Notes under the pieces: generated by a model
Told to the model about the DNA's origin: nothing
What the model saw: only the letters and a program-made list of their open reading frames with translations
Database searches by the model: none
In this document: positions 56,563 through 64,000 of the stretch, piece by piece
How positions within the stretch are numbered: position 1 is the stretch's first letter
How the letters are laid out: every line of letters starts with the position of its first letter
Position numbers and translations under genes: made by a program
DNA from: Roseofilum reptotaenium CS-1145
Lineage (GTDB): Bacteria > Cyanobacteriota > Cyanobacteriia > Cyanobacteriales > Desertifilaceae
Direction of reading: 5' to 3'
Length of the DNA stretch: 64,000 nucleotides
NCBI RefSeq assembly: GCF_028330985.1
Contig: NZ_JAQMUE010000064.1
Span: 62,001 to 126,000, forward strand

Positions 56563-58439
56563 TTCAGTTGAGATGGCGCTGGATACTGATTAGCCTGTTG
56601 GTGTGTTGGTTCACTCTAGTGGCTTACCCCAGTTGGGGACGCTCTCCGTTTAGCCCCATCGAACAACGGGCAACGGTGGAAATGGATGGTAAGGTTTTAT
56701 TTGAAATTAGGGGGATTGTGGGCTTTCCCGCTTCTGAGAGAGCAGAGGTGATTAATACGAAGCTTGAACAATTGCTGCAAACCCATTTAAAGTACGGTTT
56801 ACCTCTGCCAAAATACTCGATCGATCGGAATAATGAGCAATCGACTTTAAGTTTTAATGATACTTATTTGTTAACCGTGACTCCTGTGGATGTGCGGGGA
56901 GAGCGAACGACAGAAGCCCAAGCACGACGCTATGCAGCTTGGATTTTAAGCGGAATTGAAACAGCTCAGTACGAGCGTACGGCTAAGTATCTGCGAGAAG
57001 CGGTATTTGTGATGTTGGGAGTGCTTTTGGTGGCGATTGGCCTTCATGTGGGGGTGAATAAGGGGGTGGAGTTGTCAGAGCATTACTTCAGAGTGTTGAT
57101 CGACTCCGAGAGCTGTCAGTTTAGGCACTTGCAAATCCCGGATCAATTACTGCATCGGTTAATGAAATTAGGCAGGTTGGGGCTGTTGTTGGGATTATGG
57201 TATGCAGTGGGCTATTATCTCACGGATCTGTTTCCCTGGTTGCGGCGATCGCGCTATTGGCTCTTCGATCTCGTTTTCCAGAGTTTAACTGACCCAGTTT
57301 TTATCCTGAATGAGAATAGTTATTCTCTGCTGGATCTGCTGACATTGATTGCCTTGACGGTGGGATTATGGTTTGGGGTGCGATCTCTCACTCGGCTCTT
57401 CCGCAACCGTGTCCTAGCCTTTACGGATACCGATCGCGCCGTGCAAGATGTGTTAGGGGTGTTGGTGCAATCCCTACTCATGTTTTTGGGCTTACTCATT
57501 ATTTTACAAATTTGGGGATTGAATGTTAGCTCCCTCACGATTATCGCCAGTGTGTTGGGGGTAGGGATTGGGTTTGGACTGCAAAATATCGCCAATAATT
57601 TGATTAGCGGTTTGATTATTACCTTCGAGCGCCATGTACAAGTGGGAGATTTTGTAGAAGTCGCCAACTTAATGGGAACGGTGGAACAGGTAGGCGCTCG
57701 TAGTACCCAGATTTTAACCTTGGATCGGGTGTCCATCATTGTGCCCAATTCCCGGTTTTTGGAAACCGAGGTGATTAACTGGAGCCATGGTAACCCCGTG
57801 TCGCGGTTGCGCTTACCGGTGGGAGTCTCCTATGATTGTGACCCAGAACAGGTACGCTCTGTCCTGCTGAATACGGCTAAATTACATCCAGATGTGATGG
57901 TTGAACCTCCTCCCCATGTTTTATTTAAGGGGTTTGGGGAGAGTTCTTTGGATTTTGAGTTATTGGTGTGGATGAGGGAACCGCGCCAACAGTTTAATCT
58001 TAAAAGTGACCTCTATTTTCGCTTAGAGAGAGCACTGCGCTACTATAAAATGGAGATTCCTTATCCTCAACGGGATTTACGTTTGCGATCGACCCATTTA
58101 GACCGAGTTGTAGAGCAGTTGCAAAAAGGCAAAGAAAATCCCCAACTCGAGAATAGTGCCCCCTTAGAGTTAACCGATACAGCATTGGAGTATCTAGTGC
58201 AAAGAATGCAAGAGGAAGAAGGTGTAGAAATCAAGGATCGATGGTATCGGGGGAATTTCTATCCGGGTGTGTTTGTAGCTGCCGAAGCGGTAGATTGGTG
58301 GATGAGAGAACTGAAGCTGAAACAAGTACAAGCGGTGGAGTTAGGGCAGGTGTTGTGCGATCGCCAAATCATTCATCACGCTTTTCAAGATATCCCTTTT
58401 CAAGATAGTTATGACTTTTACCGCTTTTATGCTGATTGA
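56559..58439 (+). CDS. MscS-family mechanosensitive channel with extra C-terminal domain
   Basis: A 626-residue channel. It begins with a signal-like segment (WRWILISLLVCWFTLVAYPS) and a periplasmic domain, then several membrane segments; the pore helix is VLGVGIGFGLQNIANNLISG, the MscS TM3 pattern, followed by the beta domain FERHVQVGDFVEVANLMGTV and the alpha/beta vestibule. After the MscS core, residues about 540-626 form an added domain (ALEYLVQRMQEEEGVEIKDR, then VFVAAEAVDWWMRELKLKQ, ending DSYDFYRFYAD) that reads like a DEP domain. MscS channels release solutes on membrane tension; the added domain and the coupled FHA gene suggest regulation by signalling. Confidence 0.9.
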   Translation: MIQLRWRWILISLLVCWFTLVAYPSWGRSPFSPIEQRATVEMDGKVLFEIRGIVGFPASERAEVINTKLEQLLQTHLKYGLPLPKYSIDRNNEQSTLSFNDTYLLTVTPVDVRGERTTEAQARRYAAWILSGIETAQYERTAKYLREAVFVMLGVLLVAIGLHVGVNKGVELSEHYFRVLIDSESCQFRHLQIPDQLLHRLMKLGRLGLLLGLWYAVGYYLTDLFPWLRRSRYWLFDLVFQSLTDPVFILNENSYSLLDLLTLIALTVGLWFGVRSLTRLFRNRVLAFTDTDRAVQDVLGVLVQSLLMFLGLLIILQIWGLNVSSLTIIASVLGVGIGFGLQNIANNLISGLIITFERHVQVGDFVEVANLMGTVEQVGARSTQILTLDRVSIIVPNSRFLETEVINWSHGNPVSRLRLPVGVSYDCDPEQVRSVLLNTAKLHPDVMVEPPPHVLFKGFGESSLDFELLVWMREPRQQFNLKSDLYFRLERALRYYKMEIPYPQRDLRLRSTHLDRVVEQLQKGKENPQLENSAPLELTDTALEYLVQRMQEEEGVEIKDRWYRGNFYPGVFVAAEAVDWWMRELKLKQVQAVELGQVLCDRQIIHHAFQDIPFQDSYDFYRFYAD

Positions 58440-58655
58440 AGGTTGTAGCTTGGCTAAAACGAAGTGATACTCAGCCCCCAAAATAGAGTCAGTCATAACT
58501 TATAAATTTTCAACTTACTCTATCCTGATTGATAGAGGAATTCTTAAAATTCAAGAGAGCGCGAAGCACTAGTCAATAGGCAATCGATTGTATTGCTTGG
58601 AGTCTAGCTTTCAAGCTGTACTCCATAGAAGAAAAAATTTCTATACAATACAATT

Positions 58656-59162
58656 CTAAGAATTTTCCAATAATGGTTTGCCATCATAAACTAAAGCATT
58701 CCTCCTTTCCCGCAGCGTTTGCTCTTCGACAATGATTCCCTCAATTTCATCCACAGCCTTCTCTGAAACCTCCATCAAAGCAGCCATCTTCCGAATAGCT
58801 ACTTTTTCTTCTTCATTGTATTCTCCATCAGCCGAGCAAGCTTTTATCGCCCAATAGAGGGAAGCTTTTTTTGCTTTTGCAACTATGGGACTACGGGACA
58901 AAATATCGGCAATATTTTCATCACCATTGTACGCTCTTCCTGCTTCAATTACAGACATAGAAAGTTTGCGACAAGCTCCCAATCCAAGGGCCCACTCACG
59001 CTCTGCTTCGCTGATGACACCATCACCTTTACTACAAACTAAAAGGGCTTTTAATAAATCTAATCCCTCTTCATCAGTCAAGTCCCTATTCACAGACCAT
59101 CCCCACTGTTCTTTGAGCGCCCAAGAAGAGGCCATTTTTAGTAAAGTATCTTCGTTACTCAA
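58656..59162 (-). CDS. TerB-like protein
   Basis: A 168-residue all-helical protein. The pattern LLKALLVCSKGDGVISEAER in the first half and YWAIKACSADGEYNEEEKVA in the second is the duplicated acidic D-G-x-x-x-x-E-x metal-site loop of TerB-like domains, in which Asp/Glu residues may bind Ca or Mg. Its cellular role is unknown. The start is TTG at 59162 with GGAG eight nt upstream; the next ATG is ten codons in. It stands alone. Confidence 0.75.
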   Translation of the reverse strand: MSNEDTLLKMASSWALKEQWGWSVNRDLTDEEGLDLLKALLVCSKGDGVISEAEREWALGLGACRKLSMSVIEAGRAYNGDENIADILSRSPIVAKAKKASLYWAIKACSADGEYNEEEKVAIRKMAALMEVSEKAVDEIEGIIVEEQTLRERRNALVYDGKPLLENS

Positions 59163-59292
59163 TTGTTTTACTCCTTTAGATCTAAAATAATTTCATACGA
59201 TTAAGATTATATTTAGGACTTGCTCTAGCTGTCAACGGTAGATCCCTGTATAATCCATTAGGTTTGGCTGGATTAACCGTTTTAGGATTGCT

Positions 59293-61350
59293 ATGAATTT
59301 TACCAATTTCACCCAGATGAAGGAGAGCCAAGGATGGGCAGGATTAATCGTTGAAGTGTCCTGTTTATCTTGGGTTTGGCTGATTGGGGTATGGACGCTG
59401 TTGTGTAATACCATGGTGTTGCGTCAAGCGACATTTGAGACTCTATTACCATTTTCCGCGATCGCCCTTATTTTAGCCATTGTCGGTTTTTTCCTCAGTT
59501 TTCATACTGTTATTCCTGACTCATCCTCCCTAGCAAAAGACAGCCCAGAACGTCCTAAACAGCAGCTTGGAAAAGATTTAGCGCTTCCTTTGGGTATAGC
59601 AGTAATCCTAGTCATCATTTATGGAATTACGGATAATTTTGTCCTGTTTTGGAGTCTAGCCACGTTGGGATTAGCCATTTCCTACGGGCAACTGCTCCGC
59701 AAATCTCCAGAAAATTTGGTCTTAAAATCACCTAAAATTGTCCCCTGGGAATGGCTGCTCGGATTAGGCGCTCTCGCTATTATCGCTACAGCAATCATCC
59801 ATCGTACCCATGGGGATGATGCCTTTTATCTAAACCTGATGGTAGCCGCTCTAGATCATCCCGATCGCCCCCTGATGGTACAAGACACGATGCATGGTGT
59901 GCCCAATGTTCCCCTACTATTACCCGTCTATCGGGTGCATTCAATCGAACTTTTAGCCGCAGTCATCAGCCAAATAACCGGCATTTCCCATCTCTGGGTT
60001 CGTAACTTCTGGCAACCCTTAGCGATCGCACCCCTAGTTGTTTTTGCCTCTGCTCTCTTTTTCCGGGCGATCGTCCCTCGTCACTGGTTAAGTGTCACCA
60101 CTGTTACCACTTTTTTATTAGTAATTTTAACCACGGCTGCCGGGTTAGGAAATTTCTCTCTAGCGCGGTTGCAACAGGGAAAACCTCTTTTTGTTGCCAT
60201 CCTCGTCCCCCTGATTATTGTCTATACTCTCCGGTATCTAACTGCACCTAGTGCTTGGAAATGGATGATTCTCACCTTGGCTAATATTGCCGCCGTCGGC
60301 TGTAGCTCTACCGCTCTCTATGCCGCTCCTCTGACAGTATTTCTCACCACTTGCGGATATTGGAATCCTACTAGGAAAGCCACCTGGAGAGCGGTATCTG
60401 TTTTAACGACTGGTGCTTATCCGTTGGCGATCGCCCTCCTCTTCATCACCCAAGTCAAAACCTCCTCCCCCAACATGAGCAATCTCAACTTTGAAGCTAT
60501 TATCAATAACGACTTCGTGCTACACCTCAAACACGGCATGGGAGGATACTTTTTTTGGGTAGCTACTTTAGCCAGTTGGGCAGTTTTAACCGATCTCAAC
60601 CTGCGCCGATTTCTTCTAGGGACAATCCTCATCTTTATGCTCCTATTTATGAATCCCTTCCTGCAAGAATTTTGGGCAGTTAACCTCACCGGAGTTCCCA
60701 CGTTTCGCCGCTTATGGTGGGTCATTCCTCGCCATCTTCTTCTTGGAATTTTACTCAGTTTTCCTCTCATATTCTCTTCCTTTTCCTACTATCAAAAGCA
60801 AGCTAAAATCACATTTTATGCCTTCGTCTCCACCGCTCTAATTGTTCTTTCCACCGCCCTTTCCCCTAACCCCTACTCTCCCCAAATCGACTTTAACCTT
60901 ATTCAATACCGCTTTCCTCCCCAACCCAAACTCCCCCAAGAACGGCTCGATCTCATTAACCGCATTCAAGCTAAAGTGCCCCCTGGAAGCTATGTCTTAG
61001 CTCCCGCTTCTCCTGTAGGTGAAGAAGTCGCTGGAGATGAACTAGCCCGATGGATGATTGTCCCTCGAACTCCCCTATATCCCATTGTTGTCACCGAAAG
61101 CTATCTAAACGTCACCAACTTTTTCCCTGAATCAGAAGCACAACAGCGCCGTATTTTATCCCAATATATTAGTGGCGTAAATCGTCCCTCAAACGCTCCC
61201 CAAGTTTTACAATCTTCTATTCCTCAACTCTCCATAAAAGCAGCCATTGTCCCCCTGAGTAATCCCTGGGAACCCGAAATTAATGCTCTTCTCTCCTCAT
61301 TAGGTTTTCAGGTAACCATCATCGATCATTATGCTCTTTGGATTTTATAA
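59293..61350 (+). CDS. Large integral membrane protein, GT-C/DUF6077-like
   Basis: A 685-residue protein with about a dozen hydrophobic segments. After the first four lies a loop with HRTHGDDAFYLNLMVAALDH, an acidic pair after a membrane helix, like the first luminal loop of GT-C glycosyltransferases and of the DUF6077 family. The C-terminal soluble part (about 535-685) contains LINRIQAKVPPGSYVLAPAS. A glycosyl or lipid-linked sugar transferase is possible but unproven. No polysaccharide genes are nearby. Confidence 0.7.
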   Translation: MNFTNFTQMKESQGWAGLIVEVSCLSWVWLIGVWTLLCNTMVLRQATFETLLPFSAIALILAIVGFFLSFHTVIPDSSSLAKDSPERPKQQLGKDLALPLGIAVILVIIYGITDNFVLFWSLATLGLAISYGQLLRKSPENLVLKSPKIVPWEWLLGLGALAIIATAIIHRTHGDDAFYLNLMVAALDHPDRPLMVQDTMHGVPNVPLLLPVYRVHSIELLAAVISQITGISHLWVRNFWQPLAIAPLVVFASALFFRAIVPRHWLSVTTVTTFLLVILTTAAGLGNFSLARLQQGKPLFVAILVPLIIVYTLRYLTAPSAWKWMILTLANIAAVGCSSTALYAAPLTVFLTTCGYWNPTRKATWRAVSVLTTGAYPLAIALLFITQVKTSSPNMSNLNFEAIINNDFVLHLKHGMGGYFFWVATLASWAVLTDLNLRRFLLGTILIFMLLFMNPFLQEFWAVNLTGVPTFRRLWWVIPRHLLLGILLSFPLIFSSFSYYQKQAKITFYAFVSTALIVLSTALSPNPYSPQIDFNLIQYRFPPQPKLPQERLDLINRIQAKVPPGSYVLAPASPVGEEVAGDELARWMIVPRTPLYPIVVTESYLNVTNFFPESEAQQRRILSQYISGVNRPSNAPQVLQSSIPQLSIKAAIVPLSNPWEPEINALLSSLGFQVTIIDHYALWIL

Positions 61351-61517
61351 TTATGTATGCTATGCTTCGAGCTATCATAAAGTACAATAGCAACAATAAG
61401 CAAACTAATTTCTTAAATATTTCGGATTAATTAAGTCCAGGGCTACAGCCAGAATAACATCAATCACAGAGCTGGTAGTAGGAGAAAGGGGCAAGTTTTA
61501 AACTCGCTTCCACAACC

Positions 61518-61626
61518 TATAGCAGAGAAAGGGAGAGTTAGGACATTTTCTATTGCGATTCGTGCCTGTTGCTAGAGTGCCTTAAACCATCACCTAACTG
61601 TCCTAACCAACTCCTTTTCTGCTATA
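61518..61626 (-). mobile_element. MITE-like element, copy B
   Basis: A 109-bp segment with ends TATAGCAG (61518-61525) and CTGCTATA (61619-61626) and inner arms GTTAGGACA (61537-61545) / TGTCCTAAC (61599-61607). The reverse complement aligns with copy A (39903-40003), sharing TTAGGAC-GTTAGG and the CTCTAGCAA core. There is no coding capacity. Confidence 0.65.
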
Positions 61627-61861
61627 GCTGTGGGATTCATGCCATTTTTCTTTAAGTTTGCAACTAATAATTTCTATTGAGGCAATTGTCTGAAAGGCTT
61701 TATTAAGCGCAATATCATGGAGAAATGGTATCACCCAATTTCCCGTGAGCTGTGGAAAGAATCTCAAGGGGTGACAAGGAGGCTAAATAGTAGAATATAT
61801 AAGAGATAGATATTCATCAACACACATTCAACATATTTTTGATTTCAAGACACTGAATGTT

Positions 61862-61936
61862 TGCGAGGTAAGGGTTCTAGCTGTTCAGTTAGCGTTAAGC
61901 ATAGAACGGACGGTGGTTCAAATCCCGTCTTCGCCC
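61862..61936 (+). other. tRNA-like remnant 1
   Basis: GCGAGG at the left can pair with CTTCGC at the right as an acceptor-like stem, and GACGGTGGTTCAAATCCCGTC resembles a T-arm. The anticodon region is not canonical (a GTTCTA...TAGAAC stem with a long loop), so this is not a functional tRNA by eye. A decayed tRNA is the best guess. Confidence 0.3.
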
Positions 61937-62087
61937 TCTTAAAAATTTGAATTTTTCTCGGTGAGCCACTGCAAGTCGTCAAACCAGCGCTCGCTTCCCT
62001 ACTTCAAATTAACTTAAAACGACTATAACACTGACCATGGGGTTTGCCGGGCTGTTTAGTTCTAAGTTTTTCCGATCCCCATTGAGA

Positions 62088-62151
62088 AACGTACAAATGT
62101 TAAACTAGCACCTGCTAATGGTAGACTGGGGTTCAAATCCCTCCCTGCTTG
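62088..62151 (+). other. tRNA-like remnant 2
   Basis: ACTGGGGTTCAAATCCCTCC resembles a T-arm, and CCTGCTAA upstream resembles a tRNA-Ser(GCU) anticodon loop, but stems do not pair properly and no acceptor stem or D-arm is clear. Probably a decayed tRNA or chance resemblance. Confidence 0.25.
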
Positions 62152-62181
62152 TTAGTTTTGCCCCATAGATAATGTAAAGAT

Positions 62182-63306
62182 TTGAGTTCACCTCGCCCTG
62201 GATATACCTTACCTGTCTTTGCGGCCGCTTCAGCGGTGGCGGCATTGAATTGTTTAAATGGGACACAAGAGATCGAAAGTGTATCTCTAGATTTAATCGA
62301 TCCTGCCGAAAGGGTCAATGTCGCGATCGCCGAAGTCTCCAGAATTCGACCTGGAATGGCCTTGGGGATCAGTCATAGTGACCCGGGTGATAATCTGGAT
62401 TTGACCCGTTATACTCCCGTTTGGGCGTTAGTCGAAACTTTATCCACGACAGCATCAGAATCTGAGAATCGGATTGAAATTGAAGGGGGAGAAGGAATTG
62501 GGAAACAGGTGGATCATGAAGGAAAAGCAGCCATTTATGGCTATGCTCGGCAACTACTCGATCGCAATCTTAAATCGCAATTATCCCCCAATCAAAGCAT
62601 TCGCGTTACTTTAGTTCTTCCGGAAGGACGGAATTTAGCCAAACGTACCTCTCTAGAAGCCTTTGGAATAGTGGAAGGATTATCTTTATTGGGAACGACA
62701 GGTATTTCTCAACCCTTAAGTTCCCCGGAACAGTTAAGCCAATTTCGGCAAATTTTACAGGAAAAAGCGCAGCAACACGATCTCCTATTTTTCTGCTTAG
62801 GTGAAAATGGTTTAGCCTTAGCTCAACAAAAGGGTATCGATCCCCAACAAATCGTCAAAACAGCCAATTGGTTAGGCCCCATGTTAGCAGAAGCGGGAGC
62901 GCAACAGGTTAAGGAGATTATTTTATGGGGCTATCATGGCAAATTAATTAAGTTAGCGGGCGGGATTTTCCATACGCACCATGATCTAGCTGATGGCCGC
63001 TTAGAAATTTTAACGGCTTATGGGGCAAAGGTAGGTCTGCCAGGAGACAAATTACACGCTCTATTGAGTGCTAAAACCGTACAAGAAGGCTTAGAGCAAC
63101 TGCGTCAGTGGGAACAGGAATCAGGGGAAAACTGGGTCGAGCGAGTTTATGGGGAAATCGTGACCCAAATCGATCTCCGATCTCAGGCCTATATCTATAA
63201 GCAAACCCAGCAACAGGTAACCGTTCGCTCCGTTCTCTTTGATGGCGATCGCCAGATTATTCTTCACTCATGCGAAAATATAAACATCAGAGGTTCGCTC
63301 TTGTGA
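62182..63306 (+). CDS. cbiD: Cobalt-precorrin-5B C(1)-methyltransferase
   Basis: Enzyme of the anaerobic (early cobalt) cobalamin route that methylates C-1 of the corrin ring precursor using SAM. The 374-residue protein starts with the family phrase SGYTLPVFAAASAVAA-like (SSPRPGYTLPVFAAASAVAA), and has IEIEGGEGIGKQVDHEGKAA, AKRTSLEAFGIVEGLSLLGT, WGYHGKLIKLAGGIFHTHHD and ADGRLEILTAYGA, all CbiD hallmarks. The frame has a stop 12 nt before the TTG, and no ATG fits the N-terminus, so the TTG at 62182 is the start; the ribosome-binding site is weak. Other cobalamin genes are not in the window. guaA follows after 118 nt. Confidence 0.94.
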   Translation: MSSPRPGYTLPVFAAASAVAALNCLNGTQEIESVSLDLIDPAERVNVAIAEVSRIRPGMALGISHSDPGDNLDLTRYTPVWALVETLSTTASESENRIEIEGGEGIGKQVDHEGKAAIYGYARQLLDRNLKSQLSPNQSIRVTLVLPEGRNLAKRTSLEAFGIVEGLSLLGTTGISQPLSSPEQLSQFRQILQEKAQQHDLLFFCLGENGLALAQQKGIDPQQIVKTANWLGPMLAEAGAQQVKEIILWGYHGKLIKLAGGIFHTHHDLADGRLEILTAYGAKVGLPGDKLHALLSAKTVQEGLEQLRQWEQESGENWVERVYGEIVTQIDLRSQAYIYKQTQQQVTVRSVLFDGDRQIILHSCENINIRGSLL

Positions 63307-63424
63307 TACCCTAAAAAGATCAATTATTATTCACCCCTACGACGAGCGGGCACTTGCCTTCAGTTCGCCCTACGCACAACTAAAAGTATTGTATTCCTGT
63401 TATTGATCGCATCGACCACTGCTT

Positions 63425-64000
63425 ATGACTGTGCAAACCCAAACCTCCCTTCCTACACCTCCCATTCGCGCCTTGAATCGCCAAATGATCGTTATCCTCG
63501 ATTTCGGTTCCCAATACTCTGAACTGATTGCCCGTCGAATTCGAGAAACCCAAGTTTACTCAGAAGTTCTATCCTATCGAACCTCTGTAGAACAAATTCA
63601 AAGAATTAATCCTAAAGGCATTATTCTTTCTGGTGGACCCAACTCAGTTTACGATCCGAGAGCGCCCCAGTGCGATCCCCAAATTTTCCACATGGGTATC
63701 CCTATTCTGGGTGTTTGCTATGGGATGCAATTGATGGTGCAACAATTAGGCGGTAACGTGGAAAAAGCAGAACGGGGTGAATATGGAAAAGCAGCCCTGT
63801 TTATTGACGATCCCACAGATTTATTTACCAACGTAGATAATGGCAACACCATGTGGATGAGTCATGCGGATTCCTGTTTAGCTCTGCCAGAAGGATTTGA
63901 AATTCTTGCCCATACTAATAATACGCGCTGTGCGGCGATCGCCAATCATGAGCGGAAACTCTATGGCGTACAATTTCATCCCGAAGTGGTTCACTCCATT
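63425..64000 (+). CDS. guaA: GMP synthase (glutamine-hydrolysing), 5' part
   Basis: Converts XMP to GMP using glutamine and ATP. Only the first 192 codons are in the window; they cover the class I glutamine amidotransferase domain: [29 protein letters not shown], nucleophile Cys98 in GVCYGMQLM, and the His185/Glu187 pair in FHPEVVHS. The ATP-pyrophosphatase and dimerisation domains lie past the right edge. The start ATG at 63425 ([18 protein letters not shown]) gives the short N-terminal extension common in cyanobacteria. Confidence 0.95.
   Translation, partial: MTVQTQTSLPTPPIRALNRQMIVILDFGSQYSELIARRIRETQVYSEVLSYRTSVEQIQRINPKGIILSGGPNSVYDPRAPQCDPQIFHMGIPILGVCYGMQLMVQQLGGNVEKAERGEYGKAALFIDDPTDLFTNVDNGNTMWMSHADSCLALPEGFEILAHTNNTRCAAIANHERKLYGVQFHPEVVHSI

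Larger units (their letters stand above)
61351..62181. other. Long intergenic region before cbiD
   Basis: This 831-nt stretch holds the second MITE-like element (61518-61626), two tRNA-like T-arm remnants (61862-61936 and 62088-62151) and a short open frame around 61718-61809 (MEKWYHPISRELWKESQG...) that I cannot assign. It looks like decayed sequence. Confidence 0.55.

Noticed and set aside
57320-57748. 142-codon - strand frame across the MscS gene
   Set aside because: Antisense to a conserved pore region; composition rich in Thr/Ser/Arg as expected of a shadow frame.
61862-61936. tmRNA or functional tRNA
   Set aside because: No tag-peptide frame, and the D- and anticodon arms do not fold canonically; kept only as a tRNA-like remnant.

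Overview
The window reads as a chromosomal stretch of a filamentous, Oscillatoriales-type cyanobacterium. The main reasons are the very frequent HIP1 octamer (GCGATCGC), cyanobacterial gene families (Ftn2/ZipN, DUF3611, HEAT-repeat phycobilin-lyase-like protein, many PIN toxins, multi-PAS kinases), short tandem heptamer/octamer repeats and TAGCGC-type hairpins. I cannot name the species from sequence alone. No CRISPR array, rRNA gene, confident tRNA or complete insertion sequence was seen.

Region 1 (1-23067) is the 3' part of a hybrid NRPS-PKS operon, all on the + strand with short spacers (66, 5 and 49 nt). It encodes: the end of an NRPS (adenylation domain with an embedded N-methyltransferase, then a carrier domain; cut by the left edge); PKS A (KS-AT-MT-KR-ACP); PKS B (KS-AT-DH-CMT-KR-ACP, whose KR has lost its catalytic Tyr and Asn); and PKS C (KS-AT-DH-ER-KR-ACP-thioester reductase). 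Read colinearly, it adds an N-methylated, probably glycine, residue and three malonate units and releases the chain reductively as an aldehyde or alcohol. Docking-type ends support the order A-B-C. I did not recognise the product. The cluster ends at a hairpin facing a convergent housekeeping gene.

Region 2 (23281-29517) holds the two subunits of NADPH-dependent glutamate synthase (gltB then gltD, - strand). Region 3 (29.5-33.6 kb) is accessory and decaying: a small orphan gene flanked by a 36-bp direct repeat, a Uma2-family 3' remnant, a PIN toxin broken by an in-frame stop next to its intact antitoxin, then small cyanobacterial proteins. Region 4 (33.8-39.6 kb) is core: pdhA, the division gene ftn2, a prepilin peptidase, a DUF2007 protein and accD.

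Region 5 (39.6-48.2 kb) mixes a 101-bp MITE-like element, a PadR regulator, DUF3611, HEAT and WD40 proteins, a methyltransferase, a second broken PIN toxin with an orphan antitoxin, and glyS. Region 6 (48.2-54.2 kb) is a likely signalling operon on the - strand: a multi-PAS hybrid kinase with a LOV-like domain, a receiver-PAS-adenylate cyclase and an EamA transporter. Region 7 (54.3-61.4 kb) has an orphan PhnC-type ATPase, an intact PIN toxin-antitoxin pair, an overlapping FHA/MscS-channel pair, a TerB-like protein and a large membrane protein. Region 8 (61.4-64 kb) has a second, inverted copy of the MITE-like element, two tRNA-like remnants, cbiD, and the 5' part of guaA, cut by the right edge.
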